From positions 46,235,001 to 46,299,000 of the forward strand of contig NC_080588.1 of assembly GCF_029962835.1 (NCBI RefSeq): 64,000 bases of DNA, read 5' to 3'. Each line of letters starts with the position of its first letter. The first letter of the stretch is position 1. The notes under the pieces were generated by a model that worked only from the letters and a program-made list of their open reading frames with translations, did not search any database and was not told the origin of the DNA. Positions 22,977 to 35,019 of this stretch are shown here, piece by piece. This stretch comes from Magnolia sinica. Its lineage: Eukaryota > Streptophyta > Magnoliopsida > Magnoliales > Magnoliaceae. The position numbers and the translations under genes are program-made.

Positions 22977-23300
22977 TTACTGTGTGACTTCAACGATGAA
23001 ATCGGCCACGACTTGGCCTTTGATTGCCACTCTGGGCTTGTACTGGATGTCGAACGCGCTCAGTTCGATCGCCCAATTAGTGAGGCATCCTGAGGCTTTC
23101 TGTTTTTGTAGTATTTGTCGCAATGGTTGGTCAGTCAGGACGACGATCGAATGAGCCTGGAAGTATGGCCACAGGCGTCGGGAGGAGATGACCAGCGCCA
23201 GGACCACTTTTTCCAGATACCTCATTTCTGCTGAGACGAGGGCTTTGTTGACGTAATAAACTGGGAATTGCTTTCCTTCGTGTTCGCGAATTAGGGCCGA
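22977..23300 (-). pseudogene. Tat element RNase H (first)
   Basis: Reads 'YLEKVVLALVISSRRLWPYF', 'HSIVVLTDQPLRQILQKQKA' and 'AIELSAFDIQYKPRVAIKGQ', then 'VVADFIVE'. This is the gypsy RNase H that degrades the RNA strand of the cDNA hybrid. It follows the RT in order on the minus strand. A frameshift near 23300 separates it from the RT. Confidence 0.8.
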
Positions 23301-23305
23301 GCTTA

Positions 23306-24330
23306 CTACTGCGTTAATACTACTAAGTAGATCAACAGTGTCTCATCTGACTCAAGCTTGAAGAGCAAAGGTGGCGATCCTAAGTACTTATTCAGCTGTT
23401 GGAAGGCTTCTTCACACTCCTCTGTCCAGTTCAGCATCTGCCGACCCTTCAACTGCTTGAAGAAGGGGAGGCATTTATTTGTGGCTCGGGACATGAAATG
23501 GTTGAGTGCATCAATTCTTACAGTCAGCCTCTGAATGTCTTTGATCGTCTTCGGTGAGTCCATGTTGAGCAAAGCCTGGATATTCTCAGTATTTGTCTTG
23601 ATTCCTCGCTGGCTGACCAGAAAATCGAGAAACTTGCCCAAGCTTACGCTGAATGCGCACTTGCTCGGGTTTAGCCTCATTTGGTATTTTTGAAGGACGA
23701 GAAACATCTCCTCAAGATCGGCTATATGATCTATCGCTTTGATGCTCTTGACGAGCATGTCGTCGATATATACTTCCATTGTTTGCCCGATCTGGCGAGC
23801 AAACATCTTTTTGACCAACCTTTGGTAGGTCGCTCCTGCATTCTTTAATCAAAATGGCATCACTCGGTAACAATAAAGACCTTTGTAAGTGATAAAGGTG
23901 GTTTTCAATTTATCAGATGGGTGCATTACAATTTGGTTATAACCTGAATAAGCATCCATAAAACTAAGTAACTCGTGCCTCGCAGTACTGTCGACTAACT
24001 GATCGATCCTAGGAAGAGGGAAACTATCCTTTGGGCAGGCTTTATTTAGGTTGGTTTAGTCTATGCAGACCTAACACTTCCCGTTGGCCTTTTTTACTAG
24101 CATGACATTAACTACCCAGTCGAGGTAGTACACTTCCTCGACAAACTTGGCCATAAGGAGCTTGTTGACCTCCTCCTCGATCACTACATATCTCTCGGGG
24201 TCGAGGCTCATTACTTCTGTCAGACCGACTTGTAGGTCGGATCGATGTTGAGGCGATGAGTGATGACTGAAGGGTTGATCCCTGACATGTCTTCATGAGA
24301 CCATGTAAAAGTGTTGGTATTTCGTCCTAG
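23306..24330 (-). pseudogene. Tat element reverse transcriptase
   Basis: Minus-strand segments give 'MSGINPSVITHRLNIDP' at the start, 'NLNKACPKDSFPLPRIDQLV' and 'FMDAYSGYNQIVMHPSDKLK' in the fingers and palm, then 'VYIDDMLVKS' with both catalytic aspartates intact near 23770. 'RLNPSKCAFSV' and the thumb/connection follow ('NHFMSRATNKCLPFFKQLKG'). Stops occur at about 24050 ('VCID-stop-TNLNK') and 23845 ('MPF-stop-LKNAGATYQ'). It copied element RNA into cDNA; this copy is broken. Confidence 0.9.
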
Positions 24331-24389
24331 CAGAGAGATCAACTTGTCCTTCAACGGTGGTGTCAAGGACGAGCCAATTCGAATGGTTT

Positions 24390-24890
24390 TGGAGACGTCG
24401 AACTCGTCTAGTGGTATTTGGGCGAGGTCTTCTACTGACTGGCCTCGTTCAGGTGACTCATCTTGAGGATCCAGGGATTTGATCATCGCTACCTCGGATG
24501 GGGCTTTCAGAGCTATAGCGTAACATTGTCGAGCGTCGTGCTGATCTCCTGTAACGATCTTGACTCCTAACTCGGTCAGGAATTTCATGGAGAGATGGTA
24601 CGTCGAGATGATGGCTTGGAGAAGACATAGTGAGGGTTGACTGAGGATAGCATTGTAGACAGAAGATTGGTCGACTATCAGGAAGTCGACCATAACTGTC
24701 GCTTAGCTTGGCGTGTCCCCAGCAGTGAGGGAGAGTTGGATGGTTCCCTCGGGGAGGACCTGTCTGCCCGAGAAACCAATCAGAGGAGTTCTCACGGGCC
24801 ATAATGCAGGCCATTTAATGCTCATCTTATCGAATGCCTGGGTGAATAGCACGTCTGCGGACGACCCTGTGTCGACGAGGACCTAGAAAA
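24390..24890 (-). pseudogene. Tat element aspartic protease
   Basis: The active-site stretch 'VLVDTGSSADVLFTQAFDKM' is intact near 24885-24825. It is followed by 'PEGTIQLSLTAGDTPS', one stop, and 'VMVDFLIVDQSSVYNAILSQ', with the usual 'STYHLSMKFLTELGV' motif after that. It would process the polyprotein. The frame runs on open into the start of RT at about 24220. Confidence 0.85.
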
Positions 24891-25187
24891 CTTTACGGTT
24901 CGCGATGGTGACGTTGACGATTAAGGCATCGTCATGTGGATGATAAATGCCTTGGGCGTCTTCTTTCATGAACGTTATGCAGTATTTTTCTAATTTTCTC
25001 TCCTATGAGGGTCGAGCCAGGATCATGATCTCAAACTCAGGCCGACTAATGCTCCTTACATGGTTTTTCTGAGCATTGTTTGAGTCGCTTCTGCCCTTAT
25101 GACCCCAGACAATGCTTTGGATTTCTTCCGTAGGTAAGTTATCATTCGGGCGTTCTTCCGTTGTCATGGTTCTATCGGCTCCTTGGT

Positions 25188-26500
25188 CTACGTGCTCACC
25201 GAGGTGACTTTCACGAATGAGCCTTCGATCTCTTGCTTCAGGTTATAGCAGTCACTAATATTGTGTCCATGATCATGATGGAAATGACAATACTTGTTCC
25301 TGCTTCGTCGATCAGGATTTCCTCTTACTTTGTTCGGCCAGTTGACGAAGCGTTCACCCTTTATTTCCATCAGGACTTGTTCCTGAGGTTTATTGAGCGG
25401 AGCGTAGTTGGTGAACTTGCTGTCGGGTCATTTATTCGACCTTCGTTCATCCCGAGGCCAATCATCTTTCCTCTTTTTACTAGCATTGGCTGAGCTAGCC
25501 TCTTTCTTTATTGATTCTTTTACTGGGGCATCCCTGTTTTGGGCTGCTTCACGCAAGATCCTGGTTTCCTCGGCATTGGCGTATTTCTGTGATCGGGCCA
25601 TGAACTCGGCCAGTGTCGATGGAGGGTTCTTAACCAGGGATAAGAGGAATTGCTTGTCTCTTACCCCATGCATGATGGAGTTGAGAGTTGTTTCGTCCAA
25701 ATGCTTCCGAACTTGCAGGGCTTCAAGATTGAAGCGCTTAATGTAGTCCTTGAGGAGCTCTCCTTCCTTTTGTACTATGTTGTCCAAATGCGCGGATGCC
25801 TTGAGCCTTTTCTTAGCCCCAATAAAGTTCGTGACGAATGCCTCGCTGAGCTCGACGAACGAGCTGATGGACCTAGGCTTCAATTGTTTGAACCAAAGTC
25901 GAGTAATGTCGGCCAGGGTGAGTGAGAAGGCTCGGCACATCAAGGCGTCCGAGGCGTTGTGCAATTCCATATAGGTCCAAAAAGACACTATATGCTTTGT
26001 TGGGTCAGTTTTGTTAGTGTAAGGAACGATCTGAGGTAGAAGGAACCAGTCTGGTAGCCGAGCTTGCATGATATTAGACACGAATGGGGATTCTGTCTCC
26101 TCCAGTCCCGATGGATTAATCGGATGACTCTGCTTCAGGTCCATAATCTGTTTTTGCAGATTTTGGACCTCAGTCTTCCATGGTTCTTCATTATCAGCTA
26201 TTCCTTTGGTCGGTAGTCGACTGCGCCTCCTCCGATCTATCTCATGTCGTATATCGGAAGTAGGTAGAGGGACTGTTCCCGAGACATGTCAGAGCGGGCT
26301 CAGCCGGATCTTGATGCAGGGTCGACTGAGGAGTAGTTCGCGGGGCGGACGACTGAGGATTGGTGAATTGTCGAACATCGGTCGACCGTCCCTCCCTCGG
26401 GTCAGGCTCTTGCATGCGCCAAGGCTGCATTTGCTCCAACATTTCCCTCATATAGTTCAGATTGGCTCTAATGTCTCCAACCTCTCTTTCCAATGTATTC
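25188..26500 (-). pseudogene. Tat element gag
   Basis: The main open part, 26144-25428 (about 238 aa), reads 'PYTNKTDPTKHIVSFWTYME', 'LMCRAFSLTLADITRLWFKQ' and 'LKDYIKRFNLEALQV', a typical Tat/gypsy capsid. An N-terminal piece at 26493-26242 ('EREVGDIRANLNYMREMLEQ') is in another frame. The zinc knuckle 'YCHFHHDHGHNISDC' lies at 25188-25370, again frameshifted. Gag formed the particle that packages element RNA. Confidence 0.85.
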
Positions 26501-26736
26501 TGTTGCCCATTCCCTCTTCAGTTCTATTGAGCGCACCTAGTCGAACTAGAGGTTGCCTGGCAGGCTGGTGTTCCCTGGTGGCTCCCTTGTCGCTCTGGTC
26601 GATCGGGGGCACAATTTGCTGTAGGCAGGGCTACAACTGGAACCTCATCGGAAGGGGTCTGGGCTTTCTTTTTCCCTCTAGTTATGGCAGGTGTTGTAGT
26701 GCTTCTGATAAAGTGGAAAACGACTTGTAATGTTGC

Positions 26737-26754
26737 TTCCCACAGACGGCGCTA
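26737..26754 (-). other. Primer binding site of the Tat element
   Basis: On the minus strand, TAGCGCCGTCTGTGGGAA lies three bases inside the 5' LTR. It looks like the usual TGGCGCCGTCTGTGGGAA form with one changed base, as seen in Tat-type plant elements. I have not assigned the tRNA. Confidence 0.7.
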
Positions 26755-26757
26755 AAT

Positions 26758-27646
26758 TGTTGATGCTGTTTCTGGCTCACCCCCTTTGCTGCTTGAATAC
26801 CTGCAAAGGAAGAGGACAAAGGAGACCCTGGCTAATATAGGGGACTAAGTCAGGCCTGGAATCCGGGTCTAAGACTGGTATTAGAGTTTTCGAGGTGAGG
26901 GAGAGTATATGTGTGTACCTTTCACCTTTTGGAGTCTCCTATTTTATAGAGGAGAAGTGATCCTGTGGTTTCGGGATTTCCCCTGGAGGGGATTGTTATT
27001 GTTATCTAGGATGATCCCGAGATATTTGATTTCCTAGATTTTTAGGATCTTTCGAGGATCTCGGAAGGGAATTTTTGATGTTGAGGTTACTGCTTGGCTC
27101 GGCTTCAAGCGAGACATGATGATGGTCGTCTAGATGGGAATGACTGATGGAGCTAGGCTGACTGCCGACTGATCGATGTATTCGGATGGCTCGCGCTGAC
27201 TGAATCTTCCTCCGCCAAAATGGCTGAACCTTGATCAGCTATTAAATAAGGTATGGTCAATCCATAATCAACTTATTGCGGGCCGACAACCAACCCATTG
27301 GCCGACCTAAAGGATAGGTCGGACTACGGTTGAGCCAAGGCCTGGTCATCTTATGCCTGATCAATAACCGTCCTATGAAGTGGATCGGTGTTAAATGACC
27401 CCTGAGAGGCCCCTTTGGGGGTCCCCATAGGTGCATCGACCTCCTTGGAGGTCTCGCCTTAGGGTTCTGGACATGTGGGCCTCGGTCAGGCTCGACGCCT
27501 AATGAGTCCGGGCTATGTCTCTCCTCTTAGCTTCTTTGGGCATGTAGGCTTCGACCAGGCTCAGCGCCTAGTGAGTCTGAGCCCTGCTAGTAGAATCGGT
27601 CCATTCTTCAAGCTAACTTAATGACTTGTCATATTTTTCCCCAACA
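26758..27646 (-). repeat. 5' LTR of the Tat element
   Basis: Starts TGTTGATGCTGTTTCTGG and ends TTTTTCCCCAACA. It pairs with 17280-18176. In the element's own direction it is the upstream LTR, so it should hold the retrotransposon promoter, transcribed on the minus strand. Confidence 0.9.
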
Positions 27647-28680
27647 ATAGCAATGTAAAAAATTACTCATAAAACCTTTAAGTTCAAAGGCTGCGGCCCA
27701 CCTAAGTTTCCAATCAAGCTGATTTATTATCTTCCTTTCATTATAGTGAGTAACACTTCTAGACGGGTTTGATGAAAGGTACATATCATCATTTCCCATT
27801 ACAAACCTATGGTTGGCATCACATACTCGTTCTTCCTTTTGGTGTGGCCACTTGAGTTGTGGATCTGCATGATTTTTAGCTCTAAACCATATCATTGATG
27901 ACTTGATGGGCAAACTGGGTTTCACAAATAAAACATGGTGGCTCCAAAGAGCTCAGGTCTTTTACATGGTGCATAAAACAGATGTTGCTGATGATTCCCA
28001 TCCAACTCTATCAATCTCCTCCTGTGCCTGAGTACGGTGTTACTAGAAAATCTTCAAGATTAACAAATCCTAAATTTCTTCTCACCTGCCAAAAAAAAAA
28101 AAAAAAACCAAAAAAAAAAACAAAGAGGATGACTAAGGAGACTATCTATGTCCTGATGAAAAATATTAAATAATCAAGCAAGCTGAAATATTTTAATAAT
28201 AACTCTTTGTGATATTCAAAATCTTGGTGGGCCCAATGACTAGATTGCTTGTATTAGTATAATAGGGAAAGCAGCACATAAAATGTACAAAGAGTTGAAA
28301 TATTTTAATAATAGTTCTTTTTCAAGTGATATTCAAGATAATGGGGGGTCACCATGTCAATTGGATTAGGAAAAAAAATGCATGGGATACGGGAAAAATG
28401 GGGGAGAGAAGAGAAAAAGTATGAGACATAGGGAAAATGGAGGAGAGAAAAGGGTTAAGGCCCTGTTTGTTAAATCTGAAATATGAAGCCTGAATATGAA
28501 ATCTGAAGTCAAAAAACTTGTTTGATAATTATGACTAAAGTCTAAAAATTAAGTACTGAATTTGAAACAACCTATTTGTTAACAAACATTTGAATGTCTG
28601 AAATATGTTAATTTGACACATTTGCCCTTATCACCCTTCTGGAAATATTTTAAATTATAAAGAAATTATTTTTTATTAAA
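27647..28680. other. Non-coding DNA between the Tat element and the solo LTR
   Basis: Contains 'cggcccacctaagtt'-type MITE debris and an A-rich tract at 28091-28122. A segment at 28457-28680 ('ggccctgtttgttaaatctg', 'gaatgtctgaaatatgttaa') is partly repeated after the solo LTR. No gene is supported. Confidence 0.5.
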
Positions 28681-31600
28681 TGTAAGACCCGACCTAAGTT
28701 CGCATATGTGCATATGTGTGTGTGAGTATGCATTTCATTTCTTGTGGTCTCGTGGTCTTACTGGTCAAATTCCGACGACCCGCAATTTTTGGATTGTGTT
28801 TGTGGTCATCCTTGAGTCCGGTCACGTAGACCCGACTCGGATTGAGCCGAGACCTATGCCATCTTGTCCACTTCATCATTGCGGTTCCAACGCCATGTCT
28901 TGTGCATCCATCCGACATGTAGATCATAATATGTAGGCTTTTCATTTCTATCCCTTGATCATGATCATGTGGCCCACCTAGTGTAGAGGGCACGTTTTTA
29001 AGATGGCCACCCACTTTTATGCAAATTCTAACACACACCACCCACACACTACCTAAACCCCATCCTCTACACCACCCACTACCCACACACTACCCATCCC
29101 TACCCCAAGCCTATGAGTCTATGAGCATTGTTTATATCACCCTAGTTTCATGATGGATTTGCCTATCCTAGGAGAGAGAACTCTCTCTCTCTCTCTCTCT
29201 TTACTAGCAATTTCTCTTCTCTCCCTCTCATTTCTCTCTACTCTCTTCTCTCTCTTCTACTAGCAACACCTCCACATGTCCCCACCTTTTCCTTCTATCC
29301 AGCCCCTTCTCCCTCTAATCCCCTCCCATCTAACCTTCAATAATCCATCTCACCCATTGAAACATGTCCCTTGGAGCATGAAGAGTAGATTGACGTAACT
29401 TTGGAGTAGGATCCATTAAGGTGGGTGCTTCTTCTTCTTCCCTTTCTCCCTTTCCTTTTGCTACATGCATGGAAGCATGTAGGACCCACCAATCCATGGT
29501 GGAGGTCCTACATGACTCCTAGGATGGAGGCCATGGGCCTAGATCTTACTTATTCCTTCTATGGTGGGCCATTTTCCATGGACCCACCATGATGTACTTT
29601 CTCTTCATTCTAGTATCTCATAGGCCATTTAGGTCTTCTCATGCATAGTAGGGAAAGGTGTCCCCACCCTCCAGCAACTTTTCTTGATGAATAATAGCTT
29701 GCATGTAACATATGTACATATGGATGGCATGGATTGTAGTATGGAAGGTCCATTAGTGGCGGGACCTTCCACCAATGGCCGGATCTTTCTCCTTCTCTCT
29801 CCCCTTCTCTCCTTTTTCTTCTATTTATTTCTGATGTGTGTGGCCCACTAAGAAGGTCAGTAATATCTCAGATCCATACGGTAGATGGGACATCCAAGCC
29901 CACCTTGTTGGACGTCCAGGCCCACCATGCATGCATGGGTTGTGTGGCCTCCAAACTTGATTTTTCATGAAGATTTTAATGCACTAATGAATCTGAATTT
30001 TTGTTAACCCATCAAGGTGGACCCCACTCGATGGATCAGGGTATTAAACCCTTGGATTTATTTATATGAGCCGAAATATGGACAACATATGTTGTTGTCC
30101 ATAATTCAGACCCAGTTGGAACATGACTTTTGAGCTAATGTTTGGATCTGTTTGCATGCCATTTTCTCCTAAATTTTCTTAGGGATTTTGAAGTGCATAG
30201 ATCCTACTTTGATGTAGAATAGGGCCCACACCATTTACCCCATGATTGAGACCCATGGGATGGGCCAAAGTGGGCTAACTGTCCAGAAATTTCTGAACAG
30301 TTCAGCAACACTATAAGTTGAAAATGAGCATTTTTACCTGAGTTTCTGGAATAAGTGGGCAACCCCAGTGGACCCCACTTGTTGTCCAGATGTTGGGTCA
30401 CCATTTCCCTAATTTTCCAAGGGTTTGGGTGGGTCTAGGCCCACCCCATGTGGTCCCAAACATAGGGACAGTCACATTTCCAGCAACATTTTTTTAGCAG
30501 TAGATTTCTTCAGGAATACCTATCTGTCCATAAATTGCAGGAGTTAAATAAAATATTTTTACTATCCAAAAAATTCTAAAATTTTTTAGGAGAGTGTCCC
30601 ACCTATGGTAGGACCTTTCTGAAAATTTTAAAGCTAATGGACCCCATTTGGGCATCCAAAAGGGTGGGCCAACATACTGGACTGCCAGAAATTTCTGCTG
30701 TGCAGTCCAGCCGCATAGTCCCATGAAAAAAAAAAGTTTTAAAAATACTTTCTAAGAAGGTGGGACATATTTATAAGTCATAAATTATTTTAGTCTTGAT
30801 GAGGGACCTTGGGTCCAAATTTTAGGAATTTTGGAGGCCCAGAACCCACCCATTAGATGGCCCAAATTCAGCACAGTTATATTCCAGCAATATTCCACCC
30901 AAGACAGATTGTATTCTTCAAATTAATAAAAATACTTTTGGGTATCATAAAATCATAAAAATTTACAAGGAGGTGGTAAACCCAAGTTGGGACCCACCTA
31001 CCAATTTTTGGGGCTAAATAATTCCTATTCCCACCGTGGAAAGGGCCGGACTAGCCCACCACATTGGGACGTCCAGGTCTGTCCGATTTTTTGGACAGAC
31101 TGTCTTATTTAAATTAATTAAAATACTTTTAGTTATCTAAAAATCATGAAATATTGTGAAAGTGTGGCCCACCTATGGAAGGACCACTCTACAAATTTTC
31201 AGGGCCAACGGGCCCCTGTACTGACGGTGGTGCGGCCTGCAATTTAGGTTAGTTTTGGGCCAAATACCCAAGCCCGTAAGACTAACCACCATGGGACGCC
31301 CCTACCTTGGGCTGTTGCTAGGCCTGTATTCCAGCAGTATGGCCCACTTCTAGTATGTGTTATGAATTCCCCTCTCATCTAGTGGGACCCACAGTGATGT
31401 GTGTGGGTCATCAGAAAATAAATATTATAAATCAATTTATTTGATGGACTCCAACAAACCCAGAAAGCGGGTGGGCTGGAAATTCAGCAATGGGCCCAAT
31501 GTTGCCACCCCATAAATGTTTGTTTTGGGGCAGTATAGCCCACTAGATTTAGGGAAGATTTAAGTAAGTTATCTTACAATTTTAATTTTATTTTTGGGCC

Positions 31601-33560
31601 TAATTAGTGCATGATTAAGGGCCCATTCCAATTGGACTCTTCTTGGGCAAGTCTTCTAGTTAATTATGGGCCTTATAGCCTTGGTTGGGCTGGAACTTTT
31701 GATAGGCCCGTTGAACCCTTGGGTCCCATATTTACCATGCCATTGTGATGGGTTTTATGGGCCAAATACTCAAGTAGTTGGGCCCTTGCTTGTCCACTAT
31801 AGTAAATCCATACTTGGATCGAGATGTGAGGCCCAACTTACTTGTGTTAAAAAATAAGGATTTCTATATAATTGGGATAATGGGCTGCCCATTAGGCCCA
31901 CCACAATGAGTGAACCCATGACCCTTATGGTTGGGCCCTAACCTTGCTTAAGGGTCCACCAAGTTGCCTATGTATTGGGCTTAGTGTATGGCCCACTAGG
32001 CCATGAATCGATTGTGCCTTAGACCTTTCTTTACATACACAGTAGGCTACCTTTTGGGATCTAGTTGAGGTTATATGTCCTCCTTAGTGGTCCTAAGGTA
32101 GGCCCATAAGGCCCTTATAGGTGGTTGAAGGCCCACCTTAGACCTTGTTAGGCTAGTCTCCTCCATGAGGCTTTACGATTCTCCTAGCTTGTGGGTTATC
32201 CCAAAGTATTGGACCCCCACTAGAGGACTTCACTTCTCCTTAGTACTTATCTATGTACTTAGGCCTTGTCCCTCCTTAGGATGGCGGAATACATTCTACA
32301 AGTAGCACACTTACATCATTATGACCCATATGCATCTTCTGTATGAACTGATTGCTTTGTGTGGTGGTCATTGAAGGATGGAGTTTCTCCCCTTGTGCAC
32401 ATTGTGTGCCTGCAACTAGCATATGATCTGTGTGTGTGACTCATGTATTGGCATAACATTTCATGATGATACCGCCCTTGCTTCATCAGGGCCTCGTCTC
32501 CATAGGGATATTCGTGGATGGCCGTATAAGTGGATACCAAAAATATTACTTGACCATACCAGGTGCATAGGATGCCCATAGGTGAAATTTTCAAAACTTC
32601 CATGGTACCAAGGATCTGCTCCAACGTCGTGACCAAGTGGAAATTATAAGTGCACGAGGGCCTTATACTGTTAGGCCGCGACTCCCACTGTTGTGTAGTT
32701 GGTTAGATAAGGGTGTGGCCTTACTCACCTGATGAAAGGAGACATTACTAGGCTAAGTCTGACTAGTTCGTGAATAGGTCCGCTATCGTTAGGCCTTGCT
32801 GGTGATTGGCTATACACGGGCGGGTAGTGTGGTCTCTTACACTCGTTTGACTGTGCGGGGTCTGTAGAGCGGCAGTCCTTCAGCAGTGTAATGGACCTCG
32901 GTGATTTCCTTATGATTGGAAATATACTGGACATATGGTTTGGTTATGACCACTACCTTTACTTGTATTGCATTAGCATTGACTGTGTAAACCCCTTCAT
33001 ACATTGCCTTGGTATGGCATATAGTACTCATTACATCGTATTCATGATAAGCCTTGGTAAGGCTGGTGATATTCTCATTGAGCATGTTTCCTCTCCCTGT
33101 ACCTCCTGCTATTCTTCTGTGCACCATTATCACACACTTACACCACCCTCTAAGCTTCAATAAGCCTATGCACGATTGATGTGTGCAGGAGACTCTAGGC
33201 AGGCGACGTACCAGCAGAGCATGGAGTAGAGTTGAGCTCGATGATTCCAGTGTTGCTGACCCTTTTCTCTCTTTTCCCATTATCTTATGTATGTCCTTTC
33301 GGACCTGATGTAAGCTTGTAAAAGTTCAAATTCTTAGTGGATTTTGTGATGTGCATCCTTTGTTATTTCTAGATGTACTTACTGACATCTTGGGTATGCT
33401 CGCATCAAAAATGGTTATACTATTATGAAAATCCTCCTTGTAGGATCCTAGGATCGGAACCTGCCTCAGGAGCTGAGAATGGGGTATTACGGAGGCTGTT
33501 GCAGCCAGAACCGGCCATCGGGTTCCTTGTGAGTCCGGTTACCGAGTCTGGGGCGTGACA
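28681..33560 (+). mobile_element. Solo LTR, about 4.9 kb, Del/Tekay-like family
   Basis: Begins TGTAAGACCCGACC and ends GGGGCGTGACA, with a perfect 5-bp duplication TTAAA on both sides (28676-28680 and 33561-33565). Its end region matches the end of the Del LTR at 57570-57706 ('gagaatggggta', 'ttacggaggctgt' / 'ctacggaggctgt', 'ggggcgtgaca'). The 'acacttacaccaccctctaa' block is shared too. No gag or pol follows, so it is an LTR left by recombination between two LTRs, longer than the Del LTR. It holds a CT-rich tract at about 29175-29260 and an array with a 190-bp period at 30440-31290. The ORFs inside are not gene-like. Confidence 0.9.
30440..31290. repeat. Diverged tandem array, about 190-bp period, inside the solo LTR
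   Basis: An AT-rich word like AAATACTTTT recurs at 30551, 30743, 30930 and 31121, a spacing of 187-192 bp. Around each copy the order repeats: 'attccagcaa' or 'ccagaaattt' first, then the AT-rich word, then 'gtggcccacctat', then 'aaattttcagggc'. At least four diverged copies are visible. Confidence 0.7.
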
Positions 33561-33565
33561 TTAAA

Positions 33566-33937
33566 TGAAAATAAAATCATTGTATTACTGAATTTGAAAA
33601 AACCTATTTGTTAACAAACATTTAAAATGTCTGAAATATGTTAATTTGACACATTTGCCCTTATCACCCTTCTGAAAATGTTTTACATTATAAAGAAATT
33701 ATTTTTTATTAAATGAAATTAAAATCATTGTATTTAATTTAAATAAACTAAAATACTTAATAGAAAACTAAAATATCATTATTCATAAGGCCCTCAATTC
33801 CTATTAGTAGGAAGATTGTCACTATGTGTCGTGTAGGCTTGAGCACAAGTAGCAACAAAACCTTCAAATAAGGCCCACAGAACTGGTGAGACAATGGTGC
33901 TCACCTTGGGTGCATCCGAACGTATGCGGATTGGGTA
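33566..33937. other. Duplicated host flank of the solo LTR
   Basis: Sequence at 33588-33716 repeats 28555-28680 ('gaatttgaaa', 'acctatttgttaacaaacat', 'gtctgaaatatgttaatttg') with few changes. The solo LTR therefore sits in the first of two tandem host copies. After it comes AT-rich DNA and then 'gattgggta' (33929-33937), the left target copy of the next element. Confidence 0.7.
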
Positions 33938-34446
33938 TGACGCGGATTTCCTAGGAAAGGCTTTCGTAGGAAGCTCCTGCGCTAGGAACCTATGTGGGGC
34001 CCACCATGATGTTTTTGATAAATCCACCACTTCCATTCATTTTGTGAGTTCATTTTAGGAGAAGAGGCCAAAAATGAGCCGGATCCAACACTCAACTCGG
34101 CCAAAAATGTGAGAATTGAACGTCCACAATTGAAAATTCTGTGGGGCCATAGAAGTTTTGAATGAGGCTAGTATCTTTGTTTTTAGTTCATCCCATTATG
34201 AACGGTATGGATGGCATGTAAGCATCACTATCGACCTTAGGGAGGTTTCAACAGTAGGAATTTCCCTACCCACCTTTTCCTTTATTGTGGCCCACTTGAG
34301 TCTTGGATCTAGCTTATTTTTAGACTTTTATCCTAAAATGAGCTCAAAAAATGGATGGACGTTGTGGATTTATCAAAAACATCATGGTGGGCCCCACAAT
34401 AGTCCCCAACACAGGAACTTCCTATGAAAGCCTGAAATCCGCCTCC
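33938..34446. mobile_element. MITE A, about 509 bp, 9-bp target duplication
   Basis: The left terminal part 'gcggatttcctaggaaaggc' and the right end in reverse complement 'gcggatttcaggctttcata' are inverted repeats. GATTGGGTA flanks both ends (33929-33937, 34447-34455). A 9-bp duplication suggests a Mutator-type (MULE) MITE. The interior carries the 'ggggcccaccatgatgt' and 'acatcatggtgggccccac' segments near the two ends, again inverted. Non-coding. Confidence 0.75.
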
Positions 34447-34458
34447 GATTGGGTACTA

Positions 34459-34964
34459 TGCAAAAGCCTTTTCACAAGTTCTTGCGCAAGGATGTTGAGT
34501 GGGGTCCACTAGAATGTATGTGAGAAATCCATTCTGTCCATCCATTTTTCGAGCTCATTTTAGGACGTTCAACTAAACATGAGGTGGATACAAAACTCAA
34601 ATGGGTCACACAAGAGGGAAAATTAGGAAAAGAAGTTCCTACAGTTGAAACCTTCTTAGGCTCCACCTTGATGTTTATATGCTATCCAAACCATTTATAA
34701 GGTCATTCCCAATTGGATAAAGTGAAAACTCCTAAAATATAGCTTGATACAAAACTTTATGGCCATAAAAATGCTTCGACGTTGCTCACTGAATGCCCAT
34801 TGTTTCCTCTTGTATGACACACTTAAGTATTTGATAAACTTCAATTTTACTCACACGTCCTTAAATGACCTTGCAAAACGAATGTACGGGGTGGATTTCT
34901 CAAAAACATCTTGGAGAACCCCACCCAACATCATTGCGAAAGGCTTTTGCAAGAAATTCGCATC
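34459..34964. mobile_element. MITE B, about 506 bp, same target as MITE A
   Basis: The left end 'tgcaaaagccttttcacaag' and the right end in reverse complement, 'cttgcaaaagcctttcgc', are inverted. The right end has about 13 extra terminal bases. TGGGTACTA flanks it at 34450-34458 and 34965-34973, overlapping the target used by MITE A. The interior has the same inverted layout as MITE A but is diverged. Confidence 0.65.
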
Positions 34965-35019
34965 TGGGTACTACTTGGACATGGATTAGCTACTAAAAGG
35001 GTAGCGAGATTCACTACTG

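Larger units (their letters stand above)
17280..27646 (-). mobile_element. Tat-type Ty3/gypsy LTR retrotransposon, about 10.4 kb
   Basis: Two LTRs (897 and 889 bp, TGTTGATG...CCCAACA) bound gag, protease, RT, RNase H, a second RNase H and integrase, in that order on the minus strand. The second RNase H and an antisense ORF before the 3' LTR are Tat-lineage hallmarks. The flanks are ATAAC (17275-17279) and ATAGC (27647-27651), a 5-bp target duplication with one mismatch. The LTRs differ by roughly 10 percent where compared by eye, so the insertion is old. Pol carries many stops and frameshifts. Confidence 0.9.

Noticed and set aside
27982..28173. Plus-strand frame ending in a Lys-rich run
   Set aside because: The Lys codons come from a poly-A tract; the remaining part is too short to assign.
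28458..33797. TAAGGCCCT on both sides as an 8-9 bp target duplication of a hAT-like element around the solo LTR
   Set aside because: No matching terminal inverted repeats could be found next to the two copies, so the match may be chance.
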